Shown here: piece after piece, positions 25,448 to 33,773 of the stretch | Position numbering within the stretch: position 1 is the first letter of the stretch | Layout: every line of letters begins with the position of its first letter | DNA from: Pseudomonas sp. NFR16 | Lineage (GTDB): Bacteria > Pseudomonadota > Gammaproteobacteria > Pseudomonadales > Pseudomonadaceae | Assembly: GCF_900108875.1 (NCBI RefSeq) | Contig: NZ_FNYJ01000005.1 | Location: 62,001 to 126,000 of the forward strand | Direction: 5' to 3' | Length of the DNA stretch: 64,000 nt | Position numbers and translations under genes: made by a program | Notes under the pieces: generated by a model | Seen by the model: only the letters and a program-made list of their open reading frames with translations | The model's database searches: none | Told to the model about the DNA's origin: nothing

Positions 25448-25873
25448 CTACCAGCGACTTTTAATCTTGTAGCCATCAATCGGGATGTCTTTTGTACGCT
25501 CGTATAACGGAGCAGTACTGAATTCAGCTTTTTCAAAATCTTGTGTATCCCAGCGCTTCGCTTTCACAGCTAAATACAGCATCCCTACTCTTAGGGGTAT
25601 GTTTCCGCGTCTATCAATCGCGGGCTTGGCGGAGAAAAAATTGAACCCTTCTTCCAAAAAATACCGATAGGGATCGTAATCGTTAAGATCGATAGAAAAC
25701 TTATCAAAGAACTCGACCATCAACTCATTTGAATCATCACCATCAATACCCAGGTCTCTTGCGATGTCGGTTGCTAAGCTGAAGGTCTCAAATGCCTTGC
25801 GTCCAAAACCAACAGCATCTTGAATGCAGATGACAATACTATCCATAATTTTGTAGTCAGAAAAAACATTCAT
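25448..25873 (-). CDS. DUF1493 family protein
   Basis: A 141-residue acidic protein. DIARDLGIDGDDSNELMVEF followed by DLNDYDPYRYFLEEGF and NIPLRVGMLYLAVKAKRW is the DUF1493 pattern: an acyl-carrier-like helix with a DGDD turn, then (Y/F)F.EG. The function of the family is unknown. A second member is in this window at 61786-62211, also in an AT-rich pocket of small genes. It overlaps the upstream 85-residue gene by 17 bases, so the two are probably coupled. It lies upstream of the type VI effector gene on the same strand, but with about 90 bases between them. Confidence 0.8.
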   Translation of the reverse strand: MNVFSDYKIMDSIVICIQDAVGFGRKAFETFSLATDIARDLGIDGDDSNELMVEFFDKFSIDLNDYDPYRYFLEEGFNFFSAKPAIDRRGNIPLRVGMLYLAVKAKRWDTQDFEKAEFSTAPLYERTKDIPIDGYKIKSRW

Positions 25874-26114
25874 GCTGGAAAACCGGATCTTCGGTGCTCA
25901 CTATGAAGTTAGATGTGACAATTGTTTTGTAACCTTTCAAGCCTAGCTCCGCCGCGGTATACGATGGAGGTTGCACCAGCAGAATGGCACGTCTAGCCCG
26001 CGTCAGCCTTAGGGAGACACTGAGTTCTAAGTTAATGGACGTTGCTATAGTTCGCAGGCGTGCGGATCCATCACAACAATCAACACTTAGCGGAATACTT
26101 TGGTTAGATTTCAT
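25857..26114 (-). CDS. Small protein of unknown function paired with DUF1493
   Basis: An 85-residue protein with no recognised domain. It has a polar N-terminus, an LRLTRARRAILLVQPPSY centre and a C-terminus ending in aromatic residues. Its last 17 bases overlap the start of the DUF1493 gene. DUF1493 genes are commonly found behind a short gene, so the overlap supports it as a real coupled gene. No signal peptide or membrane helix is seen. Confidence 0.5.
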   Translation of the reverse strand: MKSNQSIPLSVDCCDGSARLRTIATSINLELSVSLRLTRARRAILLVQPPSYTAAELGLKGYKTIVTSNFIVSTEDPVFQHECFF

Positions 26115-26151
26115 AGCTCAAGACTGACCGCCGAAAAAGCTATCACCTGAA

Positions 26152-26538
26152 TCAAGCCGCCATTAGCCTCCAGTACTTGATATAAACACCGAACGAAACC
26201 AAAGCCAAAAAAATAAAACCACACGCCCCCCAGGTCATGATCAGGATGCGCTTCAGCCCCGCTGGGAAATCTCTAACCTCAGCGAGGTCGACGATACCCC
26301 TTTTGTGGGAGTACTCGGGCGTCAACAGCACCATCGTCAGAAAGCCATTACGAATCACTTTTCCAGGCAAGCCTGCTTGAGAGAAAGTATCGATGTTTGC
26401 TTTCACAAAACTACTCTTCGGCATCATGCGTTCAGACTTCTCGGTATATGCGTGAACAACGTAGATCAACCATATCGCGATAAGCATCATAGGGATGCCG
26501 ATGACTCCGCTGATGATGCCCAAAACATCAGGGCTCAT
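26152..26538 (-). CDS. Two-helix membrane protein of unknown function
   Basis: A 128-residue protein with an N-terminal membrane helix (IISGVIGIPMMLIAIWLIYV, about residues 8-27), a polar loop of some 65 residues and a C-terminal helix (ILIMTWGACGFIFLALVSFG, about 98-117). The loop contains GFLTMVLLTPEYSHKRG. It lies upstream of the DUF1493 pair in the toxin block; such small inner-membrane proteins often act as immunity proteins, but no cognate toxin is visible next to it. Function unknown. Confidence 0.6.
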   Translation of the reverse strand: MSPDVLGIISGVIGIPMMLIAIWLIYVVHAYTEKSERMMPKSSFVKANIDTFSQAGLPGKVIRNGFLTMVLLTPEYSHKRGIVDLAEVRDFPAGLKRILIMTWGACGFIFLALVSFGVYIKYWRLMAA

Positions 26539-27076
26539 TACAACAGTCTCCTATAGGTAGCCTTGGTTGAGGGGACGAACCGTCTCAGCAGAATGACGCG
26601 TCTGGTTCGTACCACTCGTTAGCCATGTCTCACTAACACGTAGGAAAGCTCCGTATCGAACGACGTAATTTCCTACCCGCTTACTAATCCACTGCCCCAC
26701 CCACCTCCCCACCACTCGTCCGATATCCCGCACCACCCCACATCCCCCGGAACCGAACCCTTAGCCCGCAACTCAAGTACATAGCGGCTACGCTGCATGC
26801 TGACTGATCTGCCGCACGTCATGGACCGTTCCAGCGCACAAGGCAGTGACGATCCCATTTCCGGTAACGGATGCCTTTTCGACCGTCCCCATTCATGCCT
26901 CGACTTCACGGCCAGGATCCGCGTGGGGTGGTGGCTGTCGCTTTGTGTTTCTGGTGTCGGTGAGGGCATGTGTGACGAGACGTCGGTTGCCGCGACGAAG
27001 GGGAAGGCTTGATGCGCAGTCGGGCATTCGCCTGTCGGTCGCCCTGAAGAACAATCACTGAAAATAAGGAATTAAC
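26539..27076. other. Intergenic stretch at the right edge of the accessory block
   Basis: 538 bases with no gene I can defend. Both strands contain open frames of up to about 100 codons, but they have odd composition (Trp/Gly- or Pro-rich) and no initiation signals. Composition changes from AT-rich to GC-rich around 26700, so the junction with core DNA is probably here. No second copy of the tRNA-Thr end was found. Confidence 0.4.
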
Positions 27077-27445
27077 ATGAGCATTCTCAGCACTATTCTT
27101 GAAAAACTCGGGATTGGGTCGGCCAGCGCGACGCCGCAGGCAGCGCCTGAGCCGTCGGCCGTTCCGCCTACCGGAAGCACGGCGTCCTCCACCGGGACAC
27201 CTGCTGGCGCACCTGCAGCGCCGAGTGCCGATCAGGTCACTGCCAAGCTTGAATCTCTGTCGCAGGCTCATCCGGAGCTCAAACCGCAGAACTCGATCGT
27301 GGACTTGTTGAAGGCCTTGGGCCTGGACAGCAGTTTCGAGCATCGCAAGGAATTGGCGAAGGAAGTCGGCATCGATCCTTATGAGGGCTCGGCGGAGCAG
27401 AATCTTGAACTGCACAAAGCTGTGCTGCAGAAAGCATCTCAATAA
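27077..27445 (+). CDS. DUF3597 domain protein
   Basis: A 122-residue protein. An N-terminal helix (MSILSTILEKLGIG) is followed by a low-complexity Pro/Ala/Ser/Thr linker (about residues 18-53) and a compact helical domain containing NSIVDLLKALGLDSSFEHRK, LAKEVGIDPYEGSAEQN and LHKAVL, the DUF3597 signature. Members are small and cytosolic, with no established function; the C-terminal domain resembles phage lysozyme-inhibitor or LysM-accessory modules only loosely. AAGGA precedes the ATG. Confidence 0.85.
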   Translation: MSILSTILEKLGIGSASATPQAAPEPSAVPPTGSTASSTGTPAGAPAAPSADQVTAKLESLSQAHPELKPQNSIVDLLKALGLDSSFEHRKELAKEVGIDPYEGSAEQNLELHKAVLQKASQ

Positions 27446-27489
27446 CGCGAACCGTCCGGGTCGCGTCATTCACTGTCGCAGCCTGCGAA

Positions 27490-27513
27490 GCTGCGCCTGA
27501 CTTCAGGCGCAGC
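27490..27513. terminator. Perfect 11-bp hairpin between convergent genes
   Basis: GCTGCGCCTGA and its exact complement are separated by two bases. It lies between the DUF3597 and MFS genes, which converge. There is no T-run on either strand, so it may end transcription weakly or act as an mRNA 3' stabiliser. Confidence 0.5.
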
Positions 27514-27522
27514 ATGCAGGGC

Positions 27523-28860
27523 TCAATCGTGGCTCTTGTCGAGGGTGCGCAGTTTCTCGGGCAACGCCCACAGTAACAATCCCGCCGCAATCACAGTGCT
27601 CACGCCGATGACATACAGGGCAGGCGTGGTGCTGCCTGTGATGTCCTTGATGTGGCCGACCATCACGGGGCTGACGATGCCGCCGAACTGACCCAACGTA
27701 TTGATGAGCGCGATGCCGCCCGCAGCGCCTGCGCCTGCACCGGCCAGCAGTTTGGGCGGAAGGGTCCAGAAGGCCGGAATCGAGGCGACGATGCCGCCGC
27801 CAAGCATGGCGAGTGACAGGACGAGCATGCTGGTGTGCTGGGCGAAGATGCCGGCGCAGAAGAACCCGACAGCGCCGAGCACCACAAGACCACACACGAA
27901 CTTGCGCCGCTCGCCGCTGGCATCCGACAGACGCCCGATCACGACCATGCTGATCGCGCCGCAGATGTACGGGATTGCCGTGAGCAGGCCGATCATGACC
28001 GGACTTTCGACGCCGGCGCTGCGAATCAGCTGTGGTGCCCAGAAGTTGAGGCCGTAGGACGCAACCTGAATGAGGAAGTAAATCAGGCCGAGCATGAGGA
28101 AGCCGGGCATCTTCAAAGCGGTCAGCAGCGAGCCGCCGTGCTTGTTCGGCTCGTGCTGGGCGATGCGGCTGGACAGGTAGGTCTTCTCGGCATCGGTCAG
28201 CCAGTGAGCGTCGGCCACGCGGTCCTTGAGGATTTTCAAGACTGCGAAGCCGAGCGCGATGCACGGCAGGCCGCCCAGCAGGAACAGCCAGTGCCAGCCA
28301 CGCATCTGCATCACGCCGTCCATGCCGCCGAGCACCAGACCCGAGATCGGCGCACCCAGCAAGCCGGCGAACGCGGAGGCCAGAAACAGCGTGGACGTGA
28401 TGCGCCCTCGGTAGGTCTGCGGAAACCACAGCGTCAGATAAAACAGCACGCCCGGAGCGAAACCGGCTTCCATCGCGCCGATGATGAAACGCAGCACATA
28501 GAACTGCCATTCGGCGTTGACGAAGACCATCAGCGCGGTGGCCACGCCCCAGGAAATCATGATGCGGGCGATCCAGCGCCGCGCGCCGACCTTGTACAGC
28601 ATGATGTTGCTCGGCACTTCGAACAGCACGTAACCGATGACGAAGAGGCTCGCACCCAGGCCGTACGCGGTATCGCTCAGGCTGAGGTCGGTCTGCAGCT
28701 GGAACTTGGCGAAGCTGATGTTGATGCGGTCGAAGAATGCAAACAGGTAGCAGACCATGATCAACGGCATCAGGCGCCATGCGACTTTGCGGATGAGCGC
28801 CTTTTCGGCACTGACAACCTCGGCGAGGCTGCTGTTCGGGTTCAGAACAGAGATAGTCAT
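27523..28860 (-). CDS. MFS transporter, anion:cation symporter (ACS) family
   Basis: A 445-residue, 12-helix transporter. The start is set at the ATG at 28860, after GGAG. The N-terminal FAFFDRINISFAKFQLQTDL block and FEVPSNIMLYKVGARRWIAR loop are typical of the ACS branch that imports organic acids such as tartrate, phthalate, hexuronates or galactonate. It is the last gene of a leftward group with hydroxymethylglutaryl-CoA lyase and a CoA-transferase, and so probably imports the dicarboxylate or branched acid that they degrade. REP elements separate it from the lyase gene. Confidence 0.85.
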   Translation of the reverse strand: MTISVLNPNSSLAEVVSAEKALIRKVAWRLMPLIMVCYLFAFFDRINISFAKFQLQTDLSLSDTAYGLGASLFVIGYVLFEVPSNIMLYKVGARRWIARIMISWGVATALMVFVNAEWQFYVLRFIIGAMEAGFAPGVLFYLTLWFPQTYRGRITSTLFLASAFAGLLGAPISGLVLGGMDGVMQMRGWHWLFLLGGLPCIALGFAVLKILKDRVADAHWLTDAEKTYLSSRIAQHEPNKHGGSLLTALKMPGFLMLGLIYFLIQVASYGLNFWAPQLIRSAGVESPVMIGLLTAIPYICGAISMVVIGRLSDASGERRKFVCGLVVLGAVGFFCAGIFAQHTSMLVLSLAMLGGGIVASIPAFWTLPPKLLAGAGAGAAGGIALINTLGQFGGIVSPVMVGHIKDITGSTTPALYVIGVSTVIAAGLLLWALPEKLRTLDKSHD

Positions 28861-28953
28861 TGCGGTTACTCCAGCTGGACTTCCCAAAGGGAGCCCTATT
28901 GTTTTTGTTGTCTGGACGAATGCACCTTCGAGCGCATTCGTTCTGGATGTGAA

Positions 28954-29040
28954 GGAGCGCGCGAGCTCGCGATGGCGTCAGGTCTGCCACAGGGATGCGG
29001 ACAGTTCATCTGCTTTAGCGAGCAGGCTCACGCCTACAGG
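28954..29040. repeat. REP-type palindromes between MFS and lyase genes
   Basis: GGAGCGCGCGAGCTCGCGATGG (28954-28975) and, about 60 bases on, TAGCGAGCAGGCTCACGCCTAC resemble the paired REP units frequent between pseudomonad genes: GCGAG(C)-type stems with a CCTACAGG edge. They may affect mRNA 3' stability and gyrase binding. Confidence 0.6.
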
Positions 29041-29059
29041 ATTTACGGCGCGCCAGGAT

Positions 29060-29998
29060 TCAGGTGGCCAGGTTCTCCGGTGCCGGATGCAGATCACAGT
29101 TGCGGCCCGCCTTGGCGACTTGGCCTGGCATTTCGTGTCCCAGCAGCGCAGGCAAGCCACGCGAGAGCTTGAGCAAGTGCAGCAGGTCGATGCCGGTGTC
29201 GATGCCCATCTCTTCGCACAGGTTCACCAGATCCTCCGTGCAGATGTTGCCCGACGCGCCGGGCGCAAAAGGACATCCGCCCAGCCCGCCCAGCGATGCA
29301 TCGAACCGCCGCGCACCCGCTTCGTAAGCGGCGAGCACATTGCTCAGGCCCAGGCCGCGCGTGTTGTGAAAATGCAACGTGAGCGCAGACGCCGGGAGGC
29401 GAGTCAGCACGCGCTGCACCAAGCGGTGCACCTGACGCGGATTCGCCATGCCGGTGGTGTCGGCCAGAGAGATGCCCTGCATGCCCAGTTCCAGGTACGC
29501 GTCGACGATCTGCAGCACGCGGTCTTCATCGATCTTGCCTTCGAAGGGGCAGCCGAATGTCGTGGCGATGGAGCCGTTGAGGCTGAGAGAACTGCCCGCC
29601 ACCAGCGAGACGACATCGGCAAATGCGTCGAGCGATTGTTCGCAGCGCATGCGCATGTTCGCCAGGTTGTGGGTCTGGCTGGCGGACATCACCAGATTCA
29701 GCTCATCGGCGCCGGCGTCCATCGCCCGCTGCGCACCGCGCAGGTTGGGGATGAGCGCAACATAGATCACGCCCGGCTGCCGCTTGATGCCGCGAAACAC
29801 TTCATCACCATCGCGCAATGCGGGAATGGCCTTGGGCGATACAAAAGAGCCGGCTTCGATGCGGCTGAAACCGGCCAGAGAAAGCTGGTCGATGAGGTCG
29901 ATCTTGTCAGCGGTTTCGACCCACTTCGGTTCGATCTGAAGGCCGTCGCGGGGCGACACTTCCTGAACGATCAGGCGCTCTGAAAAGTCAGTGATCAT
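29060..29998 (-). CDS. Hydroxymethylglutaryl-CoA lyase family protein
   Basis: A 312-residue TIM-barrel enzyme of the HMGL-like family, splitting 3-hydroxy-3-methylglutaryl-CoA to acetyl-CoA and acetoacetate. The N-terminal motif EVSPRDGLQ (metal-binding Arg-Asp), SLADTTGMANP, the metal-ligand HFHNTRGLGLSN and the signature GLGGCPFAPGASGNICTED (catalytic Cys) are all present. It overlaps the CoA-transferase stop/start by four bases, so the two are coupled. The pair fits a pathway that charges an acid to its CoA ester and cleaves it, for example 3-hydroxy-3-methylglutarate or a related branched acid; the actual substrate is inferred. Confidence 0.9.
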   Translation of the reverse strand: MITDFSERLIVQEVSPRDGLQIEPKWVETADKIDLIDQLSLAGFSRIEAGSFVSPKAIPALRDGDEVFRGIKRQPGVIYVALIPNLRGAQRAMDAGADELNLVMSASQTHNLANMRMRCEQSLDAFADVVSLVAGSSLSLNGSIATTFGCPFEGKIDEDRVLQIVDAYLELGMQGISLADTTGMANPRQVHRLVQRVLTRLPASALTLHFHNTRGLGLSNVLAAYEAGARRFDASLGGLGGCPFAPGASGNICTEDLVNLCEEMGIDTGIDLLHLLKLSRGLPALLGHEMPGQVAKAGRNCDLHPAPENLAT

Positions 29999-31188
29999 TG
30001 CACCACCCCATCGGTTTTGAGTTGAGCGATATCGGCCGCCGTCAGGCCCAGCGCGCCTAGCACGCTGTCGGTGTGCTGGCCCAATGCGGGGCCTTGCCAG
30101 TTCACGGAGCCCGGCGTTTCGGACAGTTTGGGCACGATGCCGGGCATTTTGACCTGAGCGCCGCCGGGCAGCTCGGCGTCGAGAATCATCTCGCGGGCCT
30201 GATAATGCGGATCGGCGACGATGTCGGCGACGTTGTAGATCCGGCCGGCGGGGACCTCAGCCTGTTCCAGCGCGCGCAGCACGTCCTCGATCGGCAGGCT
30301 TGACGACCAGCCGCTGATCGCCGCGTCGAGCATGTCGCTCTGTGCCGCGCGGCCATCGTTCTGCGCAAACTCGGGCGCGTCAGCCAGATCAGGCCGGCCA
30401 ATGACCTGCATCAGCCGCTTGAAGATCGGGTCGCTGTTCCCCGCGATCACCACATAGGCGCCATCTGCAGTCGGGTAAGTGTTGGAAGGCGCGATGCCAG
30501 GCAACGCTCCGCCGCTGCGCTCACGCACATGGCCGAGCATGTCGTACTCGGGCACCAGACTTTCCATGAGGTTGAACACGCTTTCAACCAGCGAAACGTC
30601 GACGATCTGACCATCGCCCTGCCCGGTCTTCACGCGCAGCAGGGACATCAACGCGCCCATGACCGCATGCATGGAAGCCAGCGAGTCACCCAGACTGACG
30701 CCAACGCGCGCGGGCGGCGAGCCAGGCGTGCCGGTGGTGTACCGAATGCCGCCCATGGCCTCGCCGATGGCGCCGAAACCCGGACGATCGCGATAAGGGC
30801 CGGACTGGCCGTAACCCGATATGCGCACCAGCGTGAGCTTGGGATTGAGGGCGTGCAGCACGTCCCAGCCCAGACCGAGTTTCTCCAGCGCGCCGGGGCG
30901 CAGGTTTTCGATCAACACGTCGGCACTTTCAGCCAGGCGTTTGACGATCTCGATGCCTTCAGCGGATTTGAGGTTCAGGGACAGGGATTTCTTGTTGCGC
31001 GACTGCAGGTACCACCACAGCGAAGTCCCTTCGTGCAGCTTTCGCCATTTACGAAGAGGGTCGCCCTGCCCCATCGATTCGATCTTGATCACCTCAGCGC
31101 CGAATTCGCCCATCAGGCGAGCGGCGAAAGGCGCTGCGATGAGTGTGCCGATTTCAATTACGCGCACACCGTTCAGGGGGCCTGTCAT
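29995..31188 (-). CDS. CaiB/BaiF family CoA-transferase
   Basis: A 397-residue class III CoA-transferase. Landmarks are GVRVIEIGTLIAAPFAARLM at the N-terminus, NKKSLSLNLK, the central ENLRPGALEKLG, GPYRDRPGFGAIGEAMGG, and the catalytic Asp within the VGVSLGDSLASMHAV region (Gly-Asp). It transfers CoA from a donor thioester to a carboxylic acid. It is translationally coupled to the HMG-CoA lyase and diverges from a LysR regulator about 100 bases away, which probably controls the operon. Confidence 0.9.
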   Translation of the reverse strand: MTGPLNGVRVIEIGTLIAAPFAARLMGEFGAEVIKIESMGQGDPLRKWRKLHEGTSLWWYLQSRNKKSLSLNLKSAEGIEIVKRLAESADVLIENLRPGALEKLGLGWDVLHALNPKLTLVRISGYGQSGPYRDRPGFGAIGEAMGGIRYTTGTPGSPPARVGVSLGDSLASMHAVMGALMSLLRVKTGQGDGQIVDVSLVESVFNLMESLVPEYDMLGHVRERSGGALPGIAPSNTYPTADGAYVVIAGNSDPIFKRLMQVIGRPDLADAPEFAQNDGRAAQSDMLDAAISGWSSSLPIEDVLRALEQAEVPAGRIYNVADIVADPHYQAREMILDAELPGGAQVKMPGIVPKLSETPGSVNWQGPALGQHTDSVLGALGLTAADIAQLKTDGVVQ

Positions 31189-31294
31189 AGCGGATACCTC
31201 GAGTGTTTCTTGGAATTTGTACCAAGACTAGAGGACGGCGAATCCGCAAATCCAACCGTTTGTTGGCAAGAGGCGTTCGCAAACCGCGAACGCT

Positions 31295-32206
31295 CTAGCG
31301 AAAGGTCCCACGCAAGTGATCGAACAACAACGCGCTGACCGGTGACAGCGTCGCCCGGTCGCGCACCACGAGAATCAACGTGCGACGGGCCCATGCGTCG
31401 CTCAGCGACACGGCAGAGAGGCCGAGGGGCGTACCGAGCAGGTCGAACGCCTTGCGCGGCAGCACGCCAATGCCCATGTCGGCCTGAACCATTCGGCACA
31501 TCGCGTCGAAGCCTGGCACGTGGATACGCACGCGCAGAGGCTTGCCGTGAGAGCGGGCTGCATTCTGGGTGCGCATGTTGATCGAGCTGGCGGCGTGCAG
31601 GCCGATGTAGTCGCTGCCAAGAGTGTCCTCGAACGCAACGGATTCAAGGCCCGCCAGCGGATGGTCCGCGCGCATGACCACAACGAGTTCGTCACGCCGG
31701 TACGCCACGCTGTGCAAGCCTTGAACGTCGGTGTCTTCGGAACAGATTCCGATGTCCGCGACGCCATCGATCAACCCCTGAACGACGCCAGTGCTGGGCC
31801 GCTCTTCGAGGTCGACCTTCACCCGTTCATGGCTGGTGGTGAAGTCGTGCAGGTCTTCAGGCAGAAACTGAATGATCGCCGAGAGGTTCGCCAGCATCCG
31901 CACATAACCGCGCATGCCCTGAAGATGCTCATCGAGTTCGAGGCCCATTTTTTCGAGATCAGAGAGCATGCGGCGGGCGTGATGCAGCAGCGTTTCGCCT
32001 GCCGCCGTGAGCAGCATGCCCTTGGCATTGCGCACGAACAGGCCGATGCCCAGCACTTCCTCAAGCTCCATCAGCCGCTTGCTGGCGGCCGAAACGGCAA
32101 TCGCCTCTCGTGCAGCCGCGCGCGTCAAGGTGCCTTCCTCGTGCACGGCGACGAAGAGCTTGAGGGTGATCAGGTCGAGACGACGGATCAGATTCTTATG
32201 AAGCAT
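31295..32206 (-). CDS. LysR-family transcriptional regulator
   Basis: A 303-residue regulator (start at the ATG at 32206). The winged helix-turn-helix covers residues about 8-66 (LKLFVAVHEEGTLTRAAARE, then AASKRLMELEEVLGIGLFVR). A two-lobe effector domain follows, ending near FDHLRGT. It lies directly upstream of the CoA-transferase / lyase operon on the same strand, with a gap of about 100 bases, and probably senses an intermediate of that pathway. The longer open frame upstream to 32245 has no binding site. Confidence 0.85.
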   Translation of the reverse strand: MLHKNLIRRLDLITLKLFVAVHEEGTLTRAAAREAIAVSAASKRLMELEEVLGIGLFVRNAKGMLLTAAGETLLHHARRMLSDLEKMGLELDEHLQGMRGYVRMLANLSAIIQFLPEDLHDFTTSHERVKVDLEERPSTGVVQGLIDGVADIGICSEDTDVQGLHSVAYRRDELVVVMRADHPLAGLESVAFEDTLGSDYIGLHAASSINMRTQNAARSHGKPLRVRIHVPGFDAMCRMVQADMGIGVLPRKAFDLLGTPLGLSAVSLSDAWARRTLILVVRDRATLSPVSALLFDHLRGTFR

Positions 32207-32528
32207 TAGGAGGGTCCCGACAGCAGCGAGCGCCCAAGAATACACGCAATCGGCGCTGCGTTAGCCCAGCGCGCTCGGCTGAGCGACTCGCATGAACGGC
32301 ATCGCTACCCGCCATTCCGCCAGACGGTCTCCTCGCCTTTGCACCCGTAACTGGCTTCCTGGCTAAAGAACCGCGCCGCCCACCGGCGCCGTCGGGCATC
32401 ATATTGATCCAGACGCCCCCTCCCCGATTTCGTATCCTTCGAGTAACGTATAGCCATAGCCGTCGGCCTGTTTCGCTTGTCGAGGAGACAAAGCGCTGCA
32501 ACCCCGCAACACGATAGAAGGTCACCCC

Positions 32529-32849
32529 GTGCATAAAGTCAGACTGATCAAATATTTATGGACCCATCAGACCCCCGAAATTTCTTCTGAATGGTCCAAA
32601 CTGCTGTTCGAAGTGGAGTTGCCGTTCGTCCCGTTCCATGGCTTGAACATCCAGCTGCCCGATCAGCGCGCCTGGCGCATTCGCGACGTTGAGTGGAACG
32701 TTGAAGAGCAGACCTTCCGCTGCCACATCGAAGATCAGTTCATGAATCTGCTCGATGTCGACGATTCTTATGAAGACTGGATCGACATGCTGCTTGAATG
32801 CGGCTGGGAGCTGAGCGGCCGCTACACCAACGAACACAACAAGACCTGA
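32529..32849 (+). CDS. Conserved pseudomonad protein of unknown function
   Basis: A 106-residue soluble protein beginning with a short KVRLIKYLW strand. It is rich in Trp, Asp and Glu (WRIRDVEWNVEEQTFRCHIE and LLDVDDSYEDWIDMLLECGW). No motif ties it to a known family; the alternating pattern suggests a small alpha/beta fold. It stands alone between the LysR gene and a periplasmic-binding-like gene. Its acidic core-genome composition supports a real gene. Confidence 0.7.
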   Translation: MHKVRLIKYLWTHQTPEISSEWSKLLFEVELPFVPFHGLNIQLPDQRAWRIRDVEWNVEEQTFRCHIEDQFMNLLDVDDSYEDWIDMLLECGWELSGRYTNEHNKT

Positions 32850-32984
32850 TCGGCGAAAGCCTGCATTCAGGATGACCTCGCCACAGGCGCGGATATTGGC
32901 GACACAGACGGCCATGCGGCAATGACATGAGCCAGGCACGCGGCCTGCCAGACAGGCCCGGCATTTACCTTGAGCGCGACTGCC

Positions 32985-33734
32985 ATGAAATGGATTTTCT
33001 GCTGGGTCCGTCACCTGACTGGCGCTTTGGTGATGGGGTCGTCTGCGCTGTTCGCAGCACCGAGCGTTCCGGTTTACGTTCCCGAAGCCCCGCCTCTGAC
33101 CATGCTCAACGACGGCGACCGACACGGTATCGCCGGTGATCTGGCGCTTAAGGCGATGGACATGGCCGGTTACTCAGCGACCTTTCTCTCCCCGCCCTGG
33201 CCCAGGGCGCAGCGCGATGTGGCCAATGGCAAGAACCTGCTGATCGCGCCGCTGACCCGCACTCAAAGCCGCGAGAACAGCTTTACCTGGATTGCTCCGC
33301 TTCTGACGATGGACCGGACATTCTTCAGCCTCGATCGCCGGGTCGACAGCTTCGACGAGGCGCGCAAGGCCTTCAAGTTGATCGCCGTCGGCATTGGAAG
33401 CGCGCAGGAAACCCGGCTGCGCGAAGAAGGCTTCCCGGCCTCGCAGATCTATCCCTTGAAAATCGGTGACAACCCGGCGCAGATGCTGGTCAAAGGGCGC
33501 GTCGATGCGTGGTTCAACGGGGTGCCGGAAACGCGCTACATCTGGAAGCAGATCAGCGACCGGCCGCTGGTGATGAGCCGCGTTCTGATGACTGCAAACC
33601 TGTATCTGGCCTGCTCGAAAGAGTGCGACTCACAGATGGTAGAGAGCCTGCGAAAGGCGCTCGACACGTTGCAGAGCGATGGCACCGCTGCTCGCATCGA
33701 GGCCTCGTACCTGAAAGGTCTGCCGGCCTGGTGA
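32985..33734 (+). CDS. Periplasmic substrate-binding-like protein (family 3)
   Basis: A 249-residue protein with a signal peptide (hydrophobic core LTGALVMGSSALFAAPS) and the family-3 solute-binding pattern: VPEAPPLTMLNDGDRHGIAG, SPPWPRAQRDVANGKNLLIA and LVKGRVDAWFNGVPETRYIW. No transporter genes are adjacent, so it belongs to the orphan group often found in Pseudomonas, which may act as a sensor or scavenger. A TTG 15 bases upstream is a less likely start. Confidence 0.8.
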   Translation: MKWIFCWVRHLTGALVMGSSALFAAPSVPVYVPEAPPLTMLNDGDRHGIAGDLALKAMDMAGYSATFLSPPWPRAQRDVANGKNLLIAPLTRTQSRENSFTWIAPLLTMDRTFFSLDRRVDSFDEARKAFKLIAVGIGSAQETRLREEGFPASQIYPLKIGDNPAQMLVKGRVDAWFNGVPETRYIWKQISDRPLVMSRVLMTANLYLACSKECDSQMVESLRKALDTLQSDGTAARIEASYLKGLPAW

Positions 33735-33773
33735 ACGCCGGACAGACGCTGTCTGCCTGCCGGCGATTACCGG

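Noticed and set aside
26551..26969. Small frames on both strands in the accessory/core junction
   Set aside because: Low-complexity Gly/Trp or Ser/Pro composition, no start signals and no conserved motif.
27503..28990. Long frame of 495 codons on the minus strand overlapping the MFS gene
   Set aside because: It is Arg/His-rich in the way of an out-of-frame reading of a GC-rich gene, and the overlapping frame is a clear MFS transporter.
27835..29172. Long plus-strand frame of 445 codons
   Set aside because: Antisense to the MFS gene, with His/Gln/Asp-rich composition and no family resemblance.
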